A stretch of 64,000 bases of DNA from Burkholderiales bacterium GJ-E10 (GTDB lineage: Bacteria; Pseudomonadota; Gammaproteobacteria; Burkholderiales; Burkholderiaceae_F). Shown one piece after another: positions 21,501-33,072 of this stretch. The stretch spans positions 2,313,700-2,377,699 of the forward strand of contig AP014683.1 in NCBI GenBank assembly GCA_000828975.1, written 5' to 3'. The notes under the pieces are model-generated. The model made no database searches. It was given only the letters and a program-made list of their open reading frames with translations, and was not told the DNA's origin. The stretch's first letter is position 1. Each line of letters starts with the position of its first letter. Position numbers and translations under genes: made by a program.

Positions 21501-22134
21501 ACGCGAGCCGCCGGGGCGCCGCCCCGCCGCATTCCTCGACCGGGACGGCGTCATCAACGTCGACCACGGCTACGTCTACCGGCAGGAAGACTTCGCTTTC
21601 GTGCCGGGCGTGCTCGACGCGGCGGCGGATCTGGCTCGCATGGGGTATGCGCTGGTGGTCGTCACCAACCAGTCCGGGATCGCCCGCGGCTACTACACCG
21701 AGAACGATTTCCACACGCTGGCGGACTGGATGCGCGCGCGCTTCGCCGAGGCGGGCGCGCCGCTCGCGGGCGTGTACCACTGCCCGCACCACCCCGATGC
21801 GGGCGACGGAACGCTGCGCCGCGATTGCGACTGCCGCAAGCCCGCGCCGGGAATGCTGCTCGCCGCGGCGCGCGACCTGAACCTGGATCTGTCGCGTTCC
21901 GCGCTGTTCGGCGACAAGTGTGACGATCTGCGGGCTGCGCAGGCGGCCGGCGTGCCGCTGCGCGTGCTGCTGGGCAAGGACGGGGCGGCGATGCCGCAGG
22001 ATGCGTGTCCCGACGCGCTCACCAGCGCGCGGCATCCCTCGCTCGCGCACGCGCTGGCCGATCCGGCGCTGCGGGGGCGGCTCCTGCAGTGCGGAGTTTC
22101 CCCGCCCCCGCAGGCCGGAGCGCCCGAGGAGTGA
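21409..22134 (+). CDS. gmhB: D-glycero-beta-D-manno-heptose 1,7-bisphosphate 7-phosphatase, start uncertain
   Basis: The HAD-phosphatase domain starts at 21529 with AAFLDRDGVINVDHGYVY and continues through VTNQSGIARGYY, the zinc-binding CPHHP...CDCRKPAPGM and FGDKCDDLRAA, all typical of GmhB. It removes the 7-phosphate in ADP-heptose synthesis, completing the set with rfaE1, rfaE2 and hldD. Normal GmhB begins two or three residues before AAFLDRDG, but here no ATG is available: upstream the frame runs open through the inverted-repeat mosaic. GTG at 21409 is a candidate and another GTG lies at 21262; neither has a good ribosome-binding site. Function is confident, the 5' end is not. Confidence 0.85.
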   Translation: MRPGAEQHNAVGPQGRLRPRAETGAGRPDLAREPPGRRPAAFLDRDGVINVDHGYVYRQEDFAFVPGVLDAAADLARMGYALVVVTNQSGIARGYYTENDFHTLADWMRARFAEAGAPLAGVYHCPHHPDAGDGTLRRDCDCRKPAPGMLLAAARDLNLDLSRSALFGDKCDDLRAAQAAGVPLRVLLGKDGAAMPQDACPDALTSARHPSLAHALADPALRGRLLQCGVSPPPQAGAPEE

Positions 22135-22215
22135 GAAGGAGCACCAAGGCGCTGCCATGCATGGCCGGTGAATTCCCGGCATAATGAATAGTTTTCCTTT
22201 GTTTTTTTTCCTGGC

Positions 22216-24995
<2,780 letters not shown>

Positions 24996-24999
<4 letters not shown>

Positions 25000-25025
25000 T
25001 TTCGCGCACCGGGATGACGTAAAAT
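24996..25025 (+). promoter_or_regulatory. Candidate promoter of the toxin-antitoxin pair
   Basis: TTGATT (24996-25001), an 18-base spacer and TAAAAT (25020-25025), 35 bases before the antitoxin ATG. The -35 overlaps the stop codon of the helicase gene. Confidence 0.5.
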
Positions 25026-25060
25026 CCAACTTCACTCCCACTTTCCAACTTCCGTTTGCA

Positions 25061-25345
25061 ATGACCACAACCCGTCTGCGAGAAAAATCCCAGATGACCG
25101 TTCCGAGCGAGGTCGCGCGGCAGCTCGGCCTGCAGACGGATGAACTGCTTGACATCCGGGTCGTCGGCGATGCCTTCGTCGTCAGTCCGCAGCGGACGGC
25201 GCGCTTGCGCGGCACCCATCCGATGCAGTTCTGGGGAGCCGGACGCAAGGCCGGTGGGTCGGATGCGGCGGACATCGACCGCCATATCGCGGCATTGCGC
25301 GACGAATGGGATCGCCCCGCAGAGCCGACGGAACAGCCGGTGTAA
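25061..25345 (+). CDS. AbrB-type antitoxin
   Basis: 94 residues. The N-terminus MTTTRLREKSQMTVPSEVARQLGLQTDELLDI is the swapped-hairpin AbrB/SpoVT DNA-binding fold (R-x-K-x-QMTVP). The C-terminal half, ending in an acidic and Pro-rich tail, would bind the toxin. It is 3 bases upstream of a PIN-domain gene and presumably represses its own promoter. Confidence 0.85.
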   Translation: MTTTRLREKSQMTVPSEVARQLGLQTDELLDIRVVGDAFVVSPQRTARLRGTHPMQFWGAGRKAGGSDAADIDRHIAALRDEWDRPAEPTEQPV

Positions 25346-25348
25346 CGT

Positions 25349-25813
25349 GTGGAAACGGCGCGCGGAATCGACGACCTCCTGCAGCGCCATCGCGGCAGCC
25401 GGGTCTATTTCGACACCAACTGCTTCATCTACGTCGTCGAAGGCGTCGAGCGCTATCGGCCGGTTCTGGAGCCGCTGATGAACGCGGCCGCGACCGGCGC
25501 GGTGACCGGAGTAACCGGCGAAATCACCCTGGCCGAGGTGCTGGTGAAGCCGCTCCGCGACCAGGAGGCGCAACAAGTGCTGCTGTACAAGCAGATGCTC
25601 GCCGATCGCCAGCCGATCACGCTCGTGCCGATCACGCAAACGATCTGGGAGTCCGCTGCCGCCCTGCGCGCCCGGTTGCCGGTTCGCCTGCCCGACGCCG
25701 TACATCTCGCGGCGGCCCGCCACGCGGGATGCGCCCTGTTCGTCACGAACGATGGCGCACTGACGGCGTTGCCGGATCTGGAAATCCTGCACCTCGACGC
25801 CGCCTTGGCGTAA
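25349..25813 (+). CDS. vapC: VapC-like PIN-domain ribonuclease toxin
   Basis: 154 residues from a GTG start. PIN-domain acidic residues are visible: FDTN at about 21-24, the Glu in TGEITLAEVL (about 57-62), DAVHLAAA near 112, and TND near 128. VapC toxins cut RNA and are neutralised by the cognate antitoxin, here the AbrB-type protein 3 bases upstream. The GTG start sits on the antitoxin's heels, suggesting translational coupling. The two genes form a small mobile-type module between housekeeping genes. Confidence 0.85.
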   Translation: METARGIDDLLQRHRGSRVYFDTNCFIYVVEGVERYRPVLEPLMNAAATGAVTGVTGEITLAEVLVKPLRDQEAQQVLLYKQMLADRQPITLVPITQTIWESAAALRARLPVRLPDAVHLAAARHAGCALFVTNDGALTALPDLEILHLDAALA

Positions 25814-25883
25814 AAGGTGCGATGGAAATGCGTGATCCATTGAGACGAGGAGAGCGGGTGTTCATGGTGAGGGGGCGCAAGCC

Positions 25884-26705
25884 ATGACCCTCTACGCCAT
25901 CGGCGACCTGCAGGGCTGCCGCGGCAGCCTCGAGCTTCTGCTTCCCCGCATTCCCGGCGATGCCCGCCTGGTTTTCGTCGGCGACCTCGTCAATCGCGGT
26001 CCGGACTCGCTCGGCACGCTGCGGCGCGTCCGCGATCTCGGCGATCGTGCGGTGGCGCTGCTCGGCAATCACGATCTGCACCTGCTGGCCGTAGCCGCAG
26101 GCATCCGCCCGCTGCATCACGACGACACGCTGCAGGACATCCTCGATGCGCCGGATGCGCAGGAATTGCTGGATTGGCTGCGCGCCCGCCCGCTGGCCCA
26201 CGCCGAAGAAGGCGCGCTCTTCGTCCATGCCGGAGTGCTGCCGCAATGGGACCGCGCGCAAACGCTCGCCCTGGCGCACGAGGTCGAAGCGCAGTTGCGC
26301 GCCCCGAACTACCGGACCTTCCTTGCAACCATGTACGGCAACCAACCGGCGCGCTGGGACGATGCCCTCACCGGGGCCGACCGGTCGCGCTGCGTTCTCA
26401 ACGCCCTCACGCGCCTGCGCTTCCTCACGCCGGACGGCGCCATGGACTTCAAGACGAAAGCGTCGCCGGACCGTGCCCCCGAGGGGCGCATCGCCTGGTT
26501 CGATCACCCCGCGCGACGCAGTCGTGGCACCACCGTGGTGTTCGGCCACTGGTCGACGCTCGGCCTGATGCTGGCCCGCGACGATGCGATCGGAATCGAT
26601 ACCGGCTGCCTGTGGGGCCGTCAGCTCACGGCGTTGCGCTGGCCGTCGCGGGAGGTGATTCAGGTTCCGTGTCCGCAGGTTCGACAGCCGAACGCGGGAG
26701 AGTGA
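25884..26705 (+). CDS. apaH: Symmetrical bis(5'-nucleosyl)-tetraphosphatase
   Basis: 273 residues with the metallophosphatase motifs IGDLQGC, FVGDLVNRGPDSL, LLGNHDLHLLA, FVHAGVLPQW and VFGHWSTLG. ApaH hydrolyses diadenosine tetraphosphate and NpnN RNA caps. It converges on the plsC-like gene, overlapping it by 80 bases. Confidence 0.95.
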   Translation: MTLYAIGDLQGCRGSLELLLPRIPGDARLVFVGDLVNRGPDSLGTLRRVRDLGDRAVALLGNHDLHLLAVAAGIRPLHHDDTLQDILDAPDAQELLDWLRARPLAHAEEGALFVHAGVLPQWDRAQTLALAHEVEAQLRAPNYRTFLATMYGNQPARWDDALTGADRSRCVLNALTRLRFLTPDGAMDFKTKASPDRAPEGRIAWFDHPARRSRGTTVVFGHWSTLGLMLARDDAIGIDTGCLWGRQLTALRWPSREVIQVPCPQVRQPNAGE

Positions 26706-27447
26706 GCGCCAGGGCTTCGCCGATCGCGGCATGGGCTGCATGGGCCAGCGCGCGGCGATCCTGCCCCGGCGTCGCGATCGCCGGCAGCCAGTGGAGTTCC
26801 GCCCCAAGGCGCGGTGCCCGCAGGATGCGCCAGATCGACTGCGCCAAGTTCATCTCGCCGACGTATGCGGCGGCGTCCGAGCGCATGCCGCCCTGGTGGT
26901 AGCGCAGCGCCACCGGGACCAGGGGCGCACCGGCATCGATCGCCGCCTGCAGGAGGTTTGCATGGAAGTGCAGCAGTTGCGAGCCGTCGGTCGTCGTCCC
27001 CTCCGGAAAAATTCCGATGTGCTGCCCGGCCGTCAGCCGCTCCGCCACCGCGCGGTTGACCTCGGCAACCGCCTGGCGCCGCCCGCGCTCGACGAACAGC
27101 GTGCCCACCGCCTTGGCGAACCGTCCGAGCGCGGGCCAGCGCGCGATGTCCGCCTTGGCCACGAAGCGCGCCGGGCAAAGGGCCGCCACGACGAACACGT
27201 CGAGCCAGGAAACGTGGTTCAGGACGAGTAGCGCCCCCGTCGGTTCACCGTCCGGCGCCGGCGGAGAGCCGCGGGCCTGGACACGCACGCCGACGATGCG
27301 CAGCAGCACGCGCGACCATTGCAACACCATCGCATCCCGCGCCGGCCGGGACAGCACCGGGAACAGGAGCAGACCCGCCAGCATTCCCCAGATGAGATGC
27401 AGGACGAGGAGGATCGTTGCCAGCGGAACGCGCAGCAGCCGCGCCAC
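26626..27447 (-). CDS. plsC: 1-acyl-sn-glycerol-3-phosphate acyltransferase-like protein
   Basis: 273 residues from a GTG at 27447 (27450 is the alternative). N-terminal hydrophobic segment (about 8-30), acyltransferase motif I NHVSWLD (H-x4-D), motif III FPEGTTT and a later VPVALRYH segment are those of PlsC/LPLAT proteins. It transfers an acyl chain in phospholipid synthesis, or acylates another lipid substrate. The ORF stays open upstream, but that part is dispersed-repeat sequence, and the likely start lies on the very edge of the repeat. It follows pyrC' at the end of the yqgE-pyr run and overlaps apaH. Confidence 0.85.
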   Translation of the reverse strand: MARLLRVPLATILLVLHLIWGMLAGLLLFPVLSRPARDAMVLQWSRVLLRIVGVRVQARGSPPAPDGEPTGALLVLNHVSWLDVFVVAALCPARFVAKADIARWPALGRFAKAVGTLFVERGRRQAVAEVNRAVAERLTAGQHIGIFPEGTTTDGSQLLHFHANLLQAAIDAGAPLVPVALRYHQGGMRSDAAAYVGEMNLAQSIWRILRAPRLGAELHWLPAIATPGQDRRALAHAAHAAIGEALALTLPRSAVEPADTEPESPPATASATP

Positions 27448-27489
27448 CACCCTCACCCCCGCCCTCTCCCGCTCACGCGGGAGAGGGGG
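27448..27489. repeat. Dispersed palindromic repeat at the 5' edge of plsC
   Basis: accctcacccccgccctctcccgctcacgcgggagaggggg. Its tail supplies the GTG start region of plsC. Confidence 0.85.
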
Positions 27490-27529
27490 TCTTCTCCCCC
27501 AATCGAACGCATCGACATCGGGCACATGT

Positions 27530-27556
27530 CTGCTCCCGCTCACGCGGGAGAGGGGG
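27530..27556. repeat. Partial dispersed repeat overlapping the pyrC' stop
   Basis: tgctcccgctcacgcgggagaggggg; the stem is shared with the copy at 27448. The TGA of pyrC' (27540-27542) is inside it, so the last codons are repeat-derived. Confidence 0.8.
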
Positions 27557-28838
27557 CGTTTTCCCCCCGCTCGAACCGCACGTCTCCGCCCACCACCGTA
27601 TATCGCACGCGGCCCCGCAGGGACTGGCCGGAAAACGGCGAGTTCTTGCCGCTGCTCAGCAAGGTATCGGCGCCCACCGTCCATTCGGCGTCGGGGTCGA
27701 AGACGACGATGTCCGCCTTGCGGCCGGCCTCCAGCACGCCGGTGTCTTCGCGCAAGATGCGCGCCGGGGCGCAGGTCACCGCCGCCAAGGTCCGCTGCAG
27801 CGGCAGACGTTCGGATTGCCCCCAGCGCAGCACCAGCGGCAACAGTGTTTCCAGACCGGTGGCACCGGGAGCGGCTTCGCCGAAGGGCAACAACTTGCTG
27901 TCGACGGACACCGGCGCATGATCGGAGCAGATCGCGTCGATCGTGCCGTCGGCCAGCCCGCCGCGGATCGCCTCCTGGTCCTCGGCCGAGCGCAGGGGCG
28001 GATCGAGGCGGAACCGGGTGTCGAAGTAGCCGATGTCCCGGTCGATGCAGTGCACGTGATGGACCGACACGTCGGCGGTCACGGGCAGGCCTTCGCGCTT
28101 GGCCGCGCGCACCAGTTCCACGCCCTGCGCGGACGACAGGCGGCAGATGTGGACGCGCGCGCCGCTCATGCGCTGCAATTCGAAGATGGTGTGCAGCGCG
28201 ACCGTTTCGGCGGCGACACAGACGCCGGGCAAGCCCAGACGCGCGGCGAATGCCCCCTCGCCCGCGACCCCGTCACCCAGCAAGGTCGCATCCACCGGGG
28301 CAAGCCAGACCGCGAGATCGAAGGTGCGGGCATACCGCAGCGCCTGCAGCAGGGTGCCGTGGTTTTCCGGCAGCGCGCCGGTCTGCGCGAAGGCGACGCA
28401 GCCCACCTCGGCCAAGGTATGCATTTCGGCCAGCGTCGCGCCCCCGAGTCCCGCGGTGAGCGCGCCCAGCGGATACAGACGCGCGCCCGCGGCCTCGCGC
28501 GAACGCTGGCGCAGCATGCGGACGAGACCCGGCTCATCGAGCGGCGGATCGGTGTCGGGCGGACACACCACCCCGGTGACGCCGCCGGCGAGGGCGGCGC
28601 GCATTTCGCCGCGCAGGGCGCCCTCGGCCCCGGGCTCGCGCATGCGGGCGCAGAGATCGACCAGGCCGGGAACGACGACGCAACCGGTGGCATCGATCCG
28701 CCGCTCGGGCGTGAACCCGTGCGGCGCGGCACCGATGGCGGCGACGCGGCCGTCGACAAGATGGACGTCGGAGACGGCGTCGAAGCCGCTGGCGGGATCG
28801 ACGACGCGGCCGTGTTCGATCGTGATCGACGAACTCAT
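27540..28838 (-). CDS. pyrC': Dihydroorotase-like, probably non-catalytic PyrC' subunit
   Basis: 432 residues with an amidohydrolase fold ([38 protein letters not shown]). The first metal-binding motif, D-x-H-x-H in active dihydroorotases, reads [10 protein letters not shown], so both His ligands are gone. This matches the inactive PyrC' partners that assemble with PyrB into the large aspartate transcarbamoylase of many proteobacteria. Coupled to pyrB by an ATGA overlap. Its C-terminus (GENAPSPA) is read from a dispersed repeat. A catalytic pyrC must be elsewhere in the genome. Confidence 0.9.
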   Translation of the reverse strand: MSSSITIEHGRVVDPASGFDAVSDVHLVDGRVAAIGAAPHGFTPERRIDATGCVVVPGLVDLCARMREPGAEGALRGEMRAALAGGVTGVVCPPDTDPPLDEPGLVRMLRQRSREAAGARLYPLGALTAGLGGATLAEMHTLAEVGCVAFAQTGALPENHGTLLQALRYARTFDLAVWLAPVDATLLGDGVAGEGAFAARLGLPGVCVAAETVALHTIFELQRMSGARVHICRLSSAQGVELVRAAKREGLPVTADVSVHHVHCIDRDIGYFDTRFRLDPPLRSAEDQEAIRGGLADGTIDAICSDHAPVSVDSKLLPFGEAAPGATGLETLLPLVLRWGQSERLPLQRTLAAVTCAPARILREDTGVLEAGRKADIVVFDPDAEWTVGADTLLSSGKNSPFSGQSLRGRVRYTVVGGDVRFERGENAPSPA

Positions 28839-29809
28839 GATGCTTTTCGTTGCGACGACGCAACCATCGACAGCACCGCCATCCGCACCGCGATGCCGAA
28901 GCTCACCTGCGGCAGAATGACGCTGTGCGGTCCGTCGGCGACGGCGGAGTCGATCTCGATGCCCCGGTTCATCGGCCCCGGATGCATGACGATGCAATCG
29001 GGCTTGGCATGGCGCAAGGTGTGCGGCGTGAGGCCGTAGTTGCGGAAATACTCCTGGGCGCTGGGCAGCAGCGCGCCGCGCATGCGCTCGTTCTGCAGGC
29101 GCAACATGATGATGACGTCGGCGCCGCGGATTCCGTCCTCGAGCCGGGTATGCACCTGCACACCCAGACCCTCCAGGCCGGTCGGCAGCAGCGTGAGCGG
29201 TCCCACGACGCGCAACTCGCGCACGCCCATGGCCAACAAGCCGTGGATGTCGGAGCGCGCCACGCGCGAGTGCAGCACGTCGCCGACGATCGCGACGTTG
29301 AGCTCCTCGAACCGTCCCTTGTAATGCCGGATCGTGTAGAGGTCGAGCAGTGCCTGCGTCGGGTGGGCATGGCGCCCGTCACCCGCGTTGACCACGTGCA
29401 CGTGCGGCGCCAGATGGCGCGCGATGAGATAGGGCGCGCCCCCCTGCGAATGGCGCACGACGAAGATGTCGGCCTGCATCGCCGTGAGGTTGTCGATGGT
29501 GTCGAGCAGCGATTCGCCCTTCGACGTGCTCGATGCCGCGATATTGAGGTTGTAGACGTCGGCGCTCAGCCGCTTGGCGGCGATCTCGAACGTCGTGCGC
29601 GTACGGGTGGAATTCTCGAAGAACAGGTTGAACACCGAGCGGCCGCGCAGCAGCGGCACGCTCTTCACCTCGCGCGTTCCGACGCCGATGAATCCGTCGG
29701 CCGTGGCCAGGATGCGCTCGATGATCTCCCGCGGGAGTTCTTCGATGGAAAGCAGGTGATGCAGATCGCCGTCGGCGTCAAGCTGCGGATTGCGCAGGAT
29801 GGTGTCCAC
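28835..29809 (-). CDS. pyrB: Aspartate carbamoyltransferase catalytic subunit
   Basis: 324 residues from a GTG at 29809; an ATG at 29845 would overlap pyrR by 32 bases. [13 protein letters not shown] carbamoyl-phosphate motif, [19 protein letters not shown] and MHPGPMNRG are the ATCase signatures. It makes carbamoyl-aspartate in pyrimidine synthesis. AAGGAAGG is 11-12 bases upstream of the GTG. Between pyrR and pyrC', as in other proteobacteria with the PyrB-PyrC' holoenzyme. Confidence 0.95.
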   Translation of the reverse strand: MDTILRNPQLDADGDLHHLLSIEELPREIIERILATADGFIGVGTREVKSVPLLRGRSVFNLFFENSTRTRTTFEIAAKRLSADVYNLNIAASSTSKGESLLDTIDNLTAMQADIFVVRHSQGGAPYLIARHLAPHVHVVNAGDGRHAHPTQALLDLYTIRHYKGRFEELNVAIVGDVLHSRVARSDIHGLLAMGVRELRVVGPLTLLPTGLEGLGVQVHTRLEDGIRGADVIIMLRLQNERMRGALLPSAQEYFRNYGLTPHTLRHAKPDCIVMHPGPMNRGIEIDSAVADGPHSVILPQVSFGIAVRMAVLSMVASSQRKAS

Positions 29810-29813
29810 GCGA

Positions 29814-30350
29814 TTACGTACCTTCCTTGGGGGCGGACGCGGCATCCTCCGCCTCGCGCTGCTCCAGCGTCAGGTGCAGGCGGCTGTTGGCATCGCGCGA
29901 CAGCACCACGCTCACGTCCGCCGGCACCTCGAGGGTGCGGCCGACGAGCGGCGTCGAGATCGGCAGTTCCCGCCCGCCGCGATCGATGAGCACCGCAAGT
30001 TCGATGCGCGCCGGCCGGCCGTAGTCGAAGAGTTCATTCATCGCGGCACGCACCGTGCGCCCCGTATTGAGTACGTCGTCGACGAGCAGAATGGTCGCGC
30101 CGTTGACGTCGAACGGGATTTGCGAGGGCCGCACGCCGTGGCTCAGGCCGGCGCTGTGGAAGTCGTCGCGGTAGAACGAAACGTCGAGCAGGCCGATCTC
30201 CGCGTCGATGCCCAGATCGGTACGCAGGCGTTCCGCCAGCCACACACCGCCGGTGTGCACCCCGACGAGCAGCAGCGAAGCGTCTCCGATGCGCTCGCGC
30301 ACGCGGCGCAGCAGCTCGAAGTAGATCGATTCGGCGTCGAGATCCAGCAT
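29814..30350 (-). CDS. pyrR: PyrR bifunctional regulator/uracil phosphoribosyltransferase homologue
   Basis: 178 residues from [10 protein letters not shown] at 30350. The PRPP-binding loop is [18 protein letters not shown], and the surrounding DVSFYRDD and [11 protein letters not shown] match PyrR. In Bacillus it attenuates the pyr operon; in proteobacteria the UPRTase-like domain is kept but RNA regulation is uncertain, and no PyrR-binding loop was seen upstream. Upstream of pyrB with 4 bases between. Confidence 0.92.
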   Translation of the reverse strand: MLDLDAESIYFELLRRVRERIGDASLLLVGVHTGGVWLAERLRTDLGIDAEIGLLDVSFYRDDFHSAGLSHGVRPSQIPFDVNGATILLVDDVLNTGRTVRAAMNELFDYGRPARIELAVLIDRGGRELPISTPLVGRTLEVPADVSVVLSRDANSRLHLTLEQREAEDAASAPKEGT

Positions 30351-30354
30351 GTTT

Positions 30355-30774
30355 CTATGCTTCCCCCTCTCCCGCTTGCGGGAGAGGGTCGGGGTGAGGG
30401 GTCTCATCAAACCATTGTTGGAGTATCAGCGCCGCGGCTTCGTCGTCCCGCGGTCCGCCTCCCTCCAGCACGGCGGAAGTGTACCGCTCATCGACCTGTT
30501 TCACCGGCAAGCGGAAGCGACCTTCGAGCTGGCGCGCAAAGCGCTCGCAGCGCTCGGTCATTTCATGCGCCGTACCGTCGGGATGGCGGGGAATGCCGAC
30601 GACCAGCAGCTCCGGGCGCCATTCGGCGATCAGACCGGCAATCGCGTCCCAGGACGCCGCGACCGGATTGCGTTCGAGGATCCGCAGCGGCCGGGCACCG
30701 CGGGTCACGCCGTTGCCGAGCGCGACGCCGATGCGGCGCAGGCCGTAGTCGAACGCGAGCGCGACGTCAGCCAC
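30355..30774 (-). CDS. ruvX: RuvX/YqgF-family putative pre-16S rRNA nuclease
   Basis: 139 residues from a GTG at 30774 (VADVALAFDYGLRRIGVALGN). The RNase H-like fold is shown by FDYGLRRIGVA, LLVVGIPRHPDGT and VDERYTSAVLE. YqgF acts on the 5' end of 16S rRNA. The last residues after WFDE ([15 protein letters not shown]) are translated from a dispersed repeat, so the protein is longer than usual at its C-terminus. Between yqgE and pyrR, a common arrangement. Confidence 0.9.
   Translation of the reverse strand: MADVALAFDYGLRRIGVALGNGVTRGARPLRILERNPVAASWDAIAGLIAEWRPELLVVGIPRHPDGTAHEMTERCERFARQLEGRFRLPVKQVDERYTSAVLEGGGPRDDEAAALILQQWFDETPHPDPLPQAGEGEA
30362..30401. repeat. Dispersed palindromic repeat encoding the RuvX C-terminus
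   Basis: ccccctctcccgc-tt-gcgggagagggtcggggtgagggg, the same core and tail as the copy at 14554. It lies between pyrR and ruvX on the minus strand and contributes the final ruvX codons. Confidence 0.85.
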
Positions 30775-30796
30775 GAAACGCGCCCTGCCTCCGTTG

Positions 30797-31348
30797 TCAG
30801 GCGTGGCCGGCCTGTCCGGCCAGGCACATCGGCTCGACGCCAAGCAGCTTGAGCGCGGCGTCGAAGCGCTCCTGGGGCGGGGTGTCGAAGATGACGTGCG
30901 GGTCCGCCGCCACCGTGAGCCAGCCGTTGTTGGCCAGTTCCTTTTCGAGCTGGCCAGCACCCCAGCCGGAATAGCCCAGGGTGACGAGCATCCGCTCCGG
31001 ACCGCTGCCCTCGGCGACCGCTTCGAGAACGTCCTTGGAGGTGGTGAGGCCGATGCCTTCGGCGACCGCCAGCGTCGAATCGTAGTCGCCGGCCGGAGCG
31101 TGCAGCACGAAGCCGCGCTCGGTCTGCACCGGGCCGCCGTAGAGCACCGGTTCATCGCGCCAGGGCGCGATTTCGAGATGGAGGTCGATCTTGTCGAACA
31201 GCCGCTCCAGCGTGAGATCGGTCGGCCGGTTGATCACGACCCCCATCGCACCGCGGTCGCTGTGCTCGCACACGTAGATGACCGTGTGATCGAAGTTGGG
31301 ATCATCCATGCCGGGCATGGCGATCAGGAACTGGTTCGTCAGATTCAT
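30797..31348 (-). CDS. yqgE: YqgE/AlgH family protein
   Basis: 183 residues. The N-terminus MNLTNQFLIAMPGMDDPNFD and HSDRGAMGVVINRPTDLTL, GGPVQTERGFVLH and LGYSGWGAGQLEKE are those of YqgE/AlgH. Function is unsettled; it is nearly always next to ruvX, as here. First gene of the yqgE-ruvX-pyrRBC' run. Confidence 0.94.
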   Translation of the reverse strand: MNLTNQFLIAMPGMDDPNFDHTVIYVCEHSDRGAMGVVINRPTDLTLERLFDKIDLHLEIAPWRDEPVLYGGPVQTERGFVLHAPAGDYDSTLAVAEGIGLTTSKDVLEAVAEGSGPERMLVTLGYSGWGAGQLEKELANNGWLTVAADPHVIFDTPPQERFDAALKLLGVEPMCLAGQAGHA

Positions 31349-31509
31349 GGCGCCTAGTCTATCCGCAAATCAAAAATTGGGAATGCGGTGGCGCAACAGT
31401 GCTGTTTTGTTGTCGCCTCGGCCCCGCCGGGATACCTGGACCTCGGAAAGGGATGCTTTTCGTGTATTGTGACCCTCACAGAAGGACACAAAGACGAACC
31501 GAATCCATC

Positions 31510-32856
31510 ATGAGCCTGCATCCCGTTCTTGCAGAAAAACTGAGCGTTGCCGTTTCGGGTGACGGCGCGGTGCCGTTTGCCGCTACGCGACGCGATGCGC
31601 GCTTGCCATCCATCCCCGGCAAGGCGCACGCGGTCATCGGCATGCGCCGCGCCGGGAAAACGACCTACCTTCACCAGTTGATGCAGGATCGACGTGCCGT
31701 ACGGCCGGCAGAATGTTCGCTGTACCTCAGCTTCGACGATGATCGTCTCGCGGGCATCGGCGTCGAACAACTTGGTTTCCTGCTGGAAGAATACTACCGG
31801 CGTTTCCCACGCCTTCGCGAGCACGGCCACGTATCCTGGTTTCTCGACGAGATCCAGCTCGTACCCGAATGGGAACGATTCGTTCGGCGGGTGCTGGATT
31901 CCGAAAAGATCGAGATCGTCGTTTCCGGTTCCTCGGCGCGGATGCTTTCCCGCGAGGTACACACCTCGTTGCGCGGCCGCGGTCTCGCCACCGTGATCCG
32001 CCCCTTTGGTTTTCGGGAATTTCTGCGTCATCGCAACGAAGAGCCCGACTCCGAGCCCATCCGGTGGAAGCCGGCCCAACGCTCCCGGATCGAAAAACGC
32101 TTCCGTGAATTCCTGACCGAAGGGGGATTTCCGGAGGCGCAGGAGTTGCGGGCCGAAACCCGCATCGAGCTGCTGCAGAGTTATGTCGACGCGGTCTTGT
32201 TCCGCGACATCGTGGAACGCCACGCCATCTCCCAGGTTGCCGCCCTGCGTTGGCTGGTGCGCCAGTGCCTGCGCAACCCCGCCGGACGCTTCAGCGTCCA
32301 CCGGTTGCATGGCGACCTGAAGGCGCAAGGCCACGGTGTGGCGAAAGATGCCGTACATGCCCTGCTGGGTCACCTTTTCGATGCATTCCTGATCAGCGCG
32401 ATGCCCCTTGCCACCGAATCGGAACGCCAGCGCAACTCGAATCCCCGCAAGCTATACCCTGTGGATCCGGGTTTGATCGGCGCCTTTGATGCGAGCGGTC
32501 GCGCCAACCTGGGACATGCGCTGGAGACCGCCATATTCAACGAACTGGAACGCCGCAAGGCCGATATCGGGTATGCGAGGACGGAGAACGGCTTCGAGGT
32601 GGACTTCGTGGCGAGGTTCCCTGGCGCTGCGACAGAACTGATTCAGGTCTGCGCGAATCCGGCGGAACCCGAATCCCTGGCAAGGGAACTCCGTGCCCTG
32701 AGCGATGCGGCGCAGGAGCATCCCCGCGCGGTACAGCGCCTGCTCGTCCTCGATCGCGATACGGCGAACCATATCGCTGACCGCGCCAGCGAGGCGGCAC
32801 CCGGCGTACGGGTTCAGGCTGCGCACGAGTGGCTGCTCACGGAACGGAAATCCTGA
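31510..32856 (+). CDS. DUF4143-type AAA ATPase
   Basis: 448 residues from MSLHPVLAEKL. Walker A is GMRRAGKTT (44-52), Walker B FLDEIQLVPEWERFVRRVL, and the C-terminus has the DUF4143 endonuclease-like pattern (EVDFVARFPG, IQVCANP). These ATPases are scattered singly in bacterial genomes and are often linked to mobile or defence-type loci; no partner gene is present here. An in-frame ATG 111 bases upstream lies in sequence with no family similarity. It converges on the porin gene across a bidirectional terminator. Confidence 0.85.
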   Translation: MSLHPVLAEKLSVAVSGDGAVPFAATRRDARLPSIPGKAHAVIGMRRAGKTTYLHQLMQDRRAVRPAECSLYLSFDDDRLAGIGVEQLGFLLEEYYRRFPRLREHGHVSWFLDEIQLVPEWERFVRRVLDSEKIEIVVSGSSARMLSREVHTSLRGRGLATVIRPFGFREFLRHRNEEPDSEPIRWKPAQRSRIEKRFREFLTEGGFPEAQELRAETRIELLQSYVDAVLFRDIVERHAISQVAALRWLVRQCLRNPAGRFSVHRLHGDLKAQGHGVAKDAVHALLGHLFDAFLISAMPLATESERQRNSNPRKLYPVDPGLIGAFDASGRANLGHALETAIFNELERRKADIGYARTENGFEVDFVARFPGAATELIQVCANPAEPESLARELRALSDAAQEHPRAVQRLLVLDRDTANHIADRASEAAPGVRVQAAHEWLLTERKS

Positions 32857-33004
32857 CCTGCCCCCAGACTCCTTGGGCAGGGCGGCGCCGAAGGGCCGGC
32901 GGCGCCCCGCCGCGTAGGACCAATTTCCAGCAAGAGCCTTCAGGCGGGTCGACTCCCTCCGCCCGGAATCGCGGAGTTTCAAAGCGGAGCGGGATTTACG
33001 ATGC

Positions 33005-33032
33005 AAAAAGCCCCGCCGAGGCGGGGCTTTTT
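33005..33032. terminator. Bidirectional rho-independent terminator
   Basis: aaaaagccccgcc-ga-ggcggggcttttt: an 8-9 bp GC stem flanked by A and T tracts on both strands, located between the converging ATPase and porin genes. Confidence 0.9.
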
Positions 33033-33072
33033 GACCGGGGTGCGAGACCCCGGATTTCCGGCGAGGCCGGAT

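Noticed and set aside
20939..21557. Several 90-200 aa ORFs on both strands upstream of gmhB
   Set aside because: They read the same inverted-repeat units repeatedly in different frames; no codon pattern or domain.
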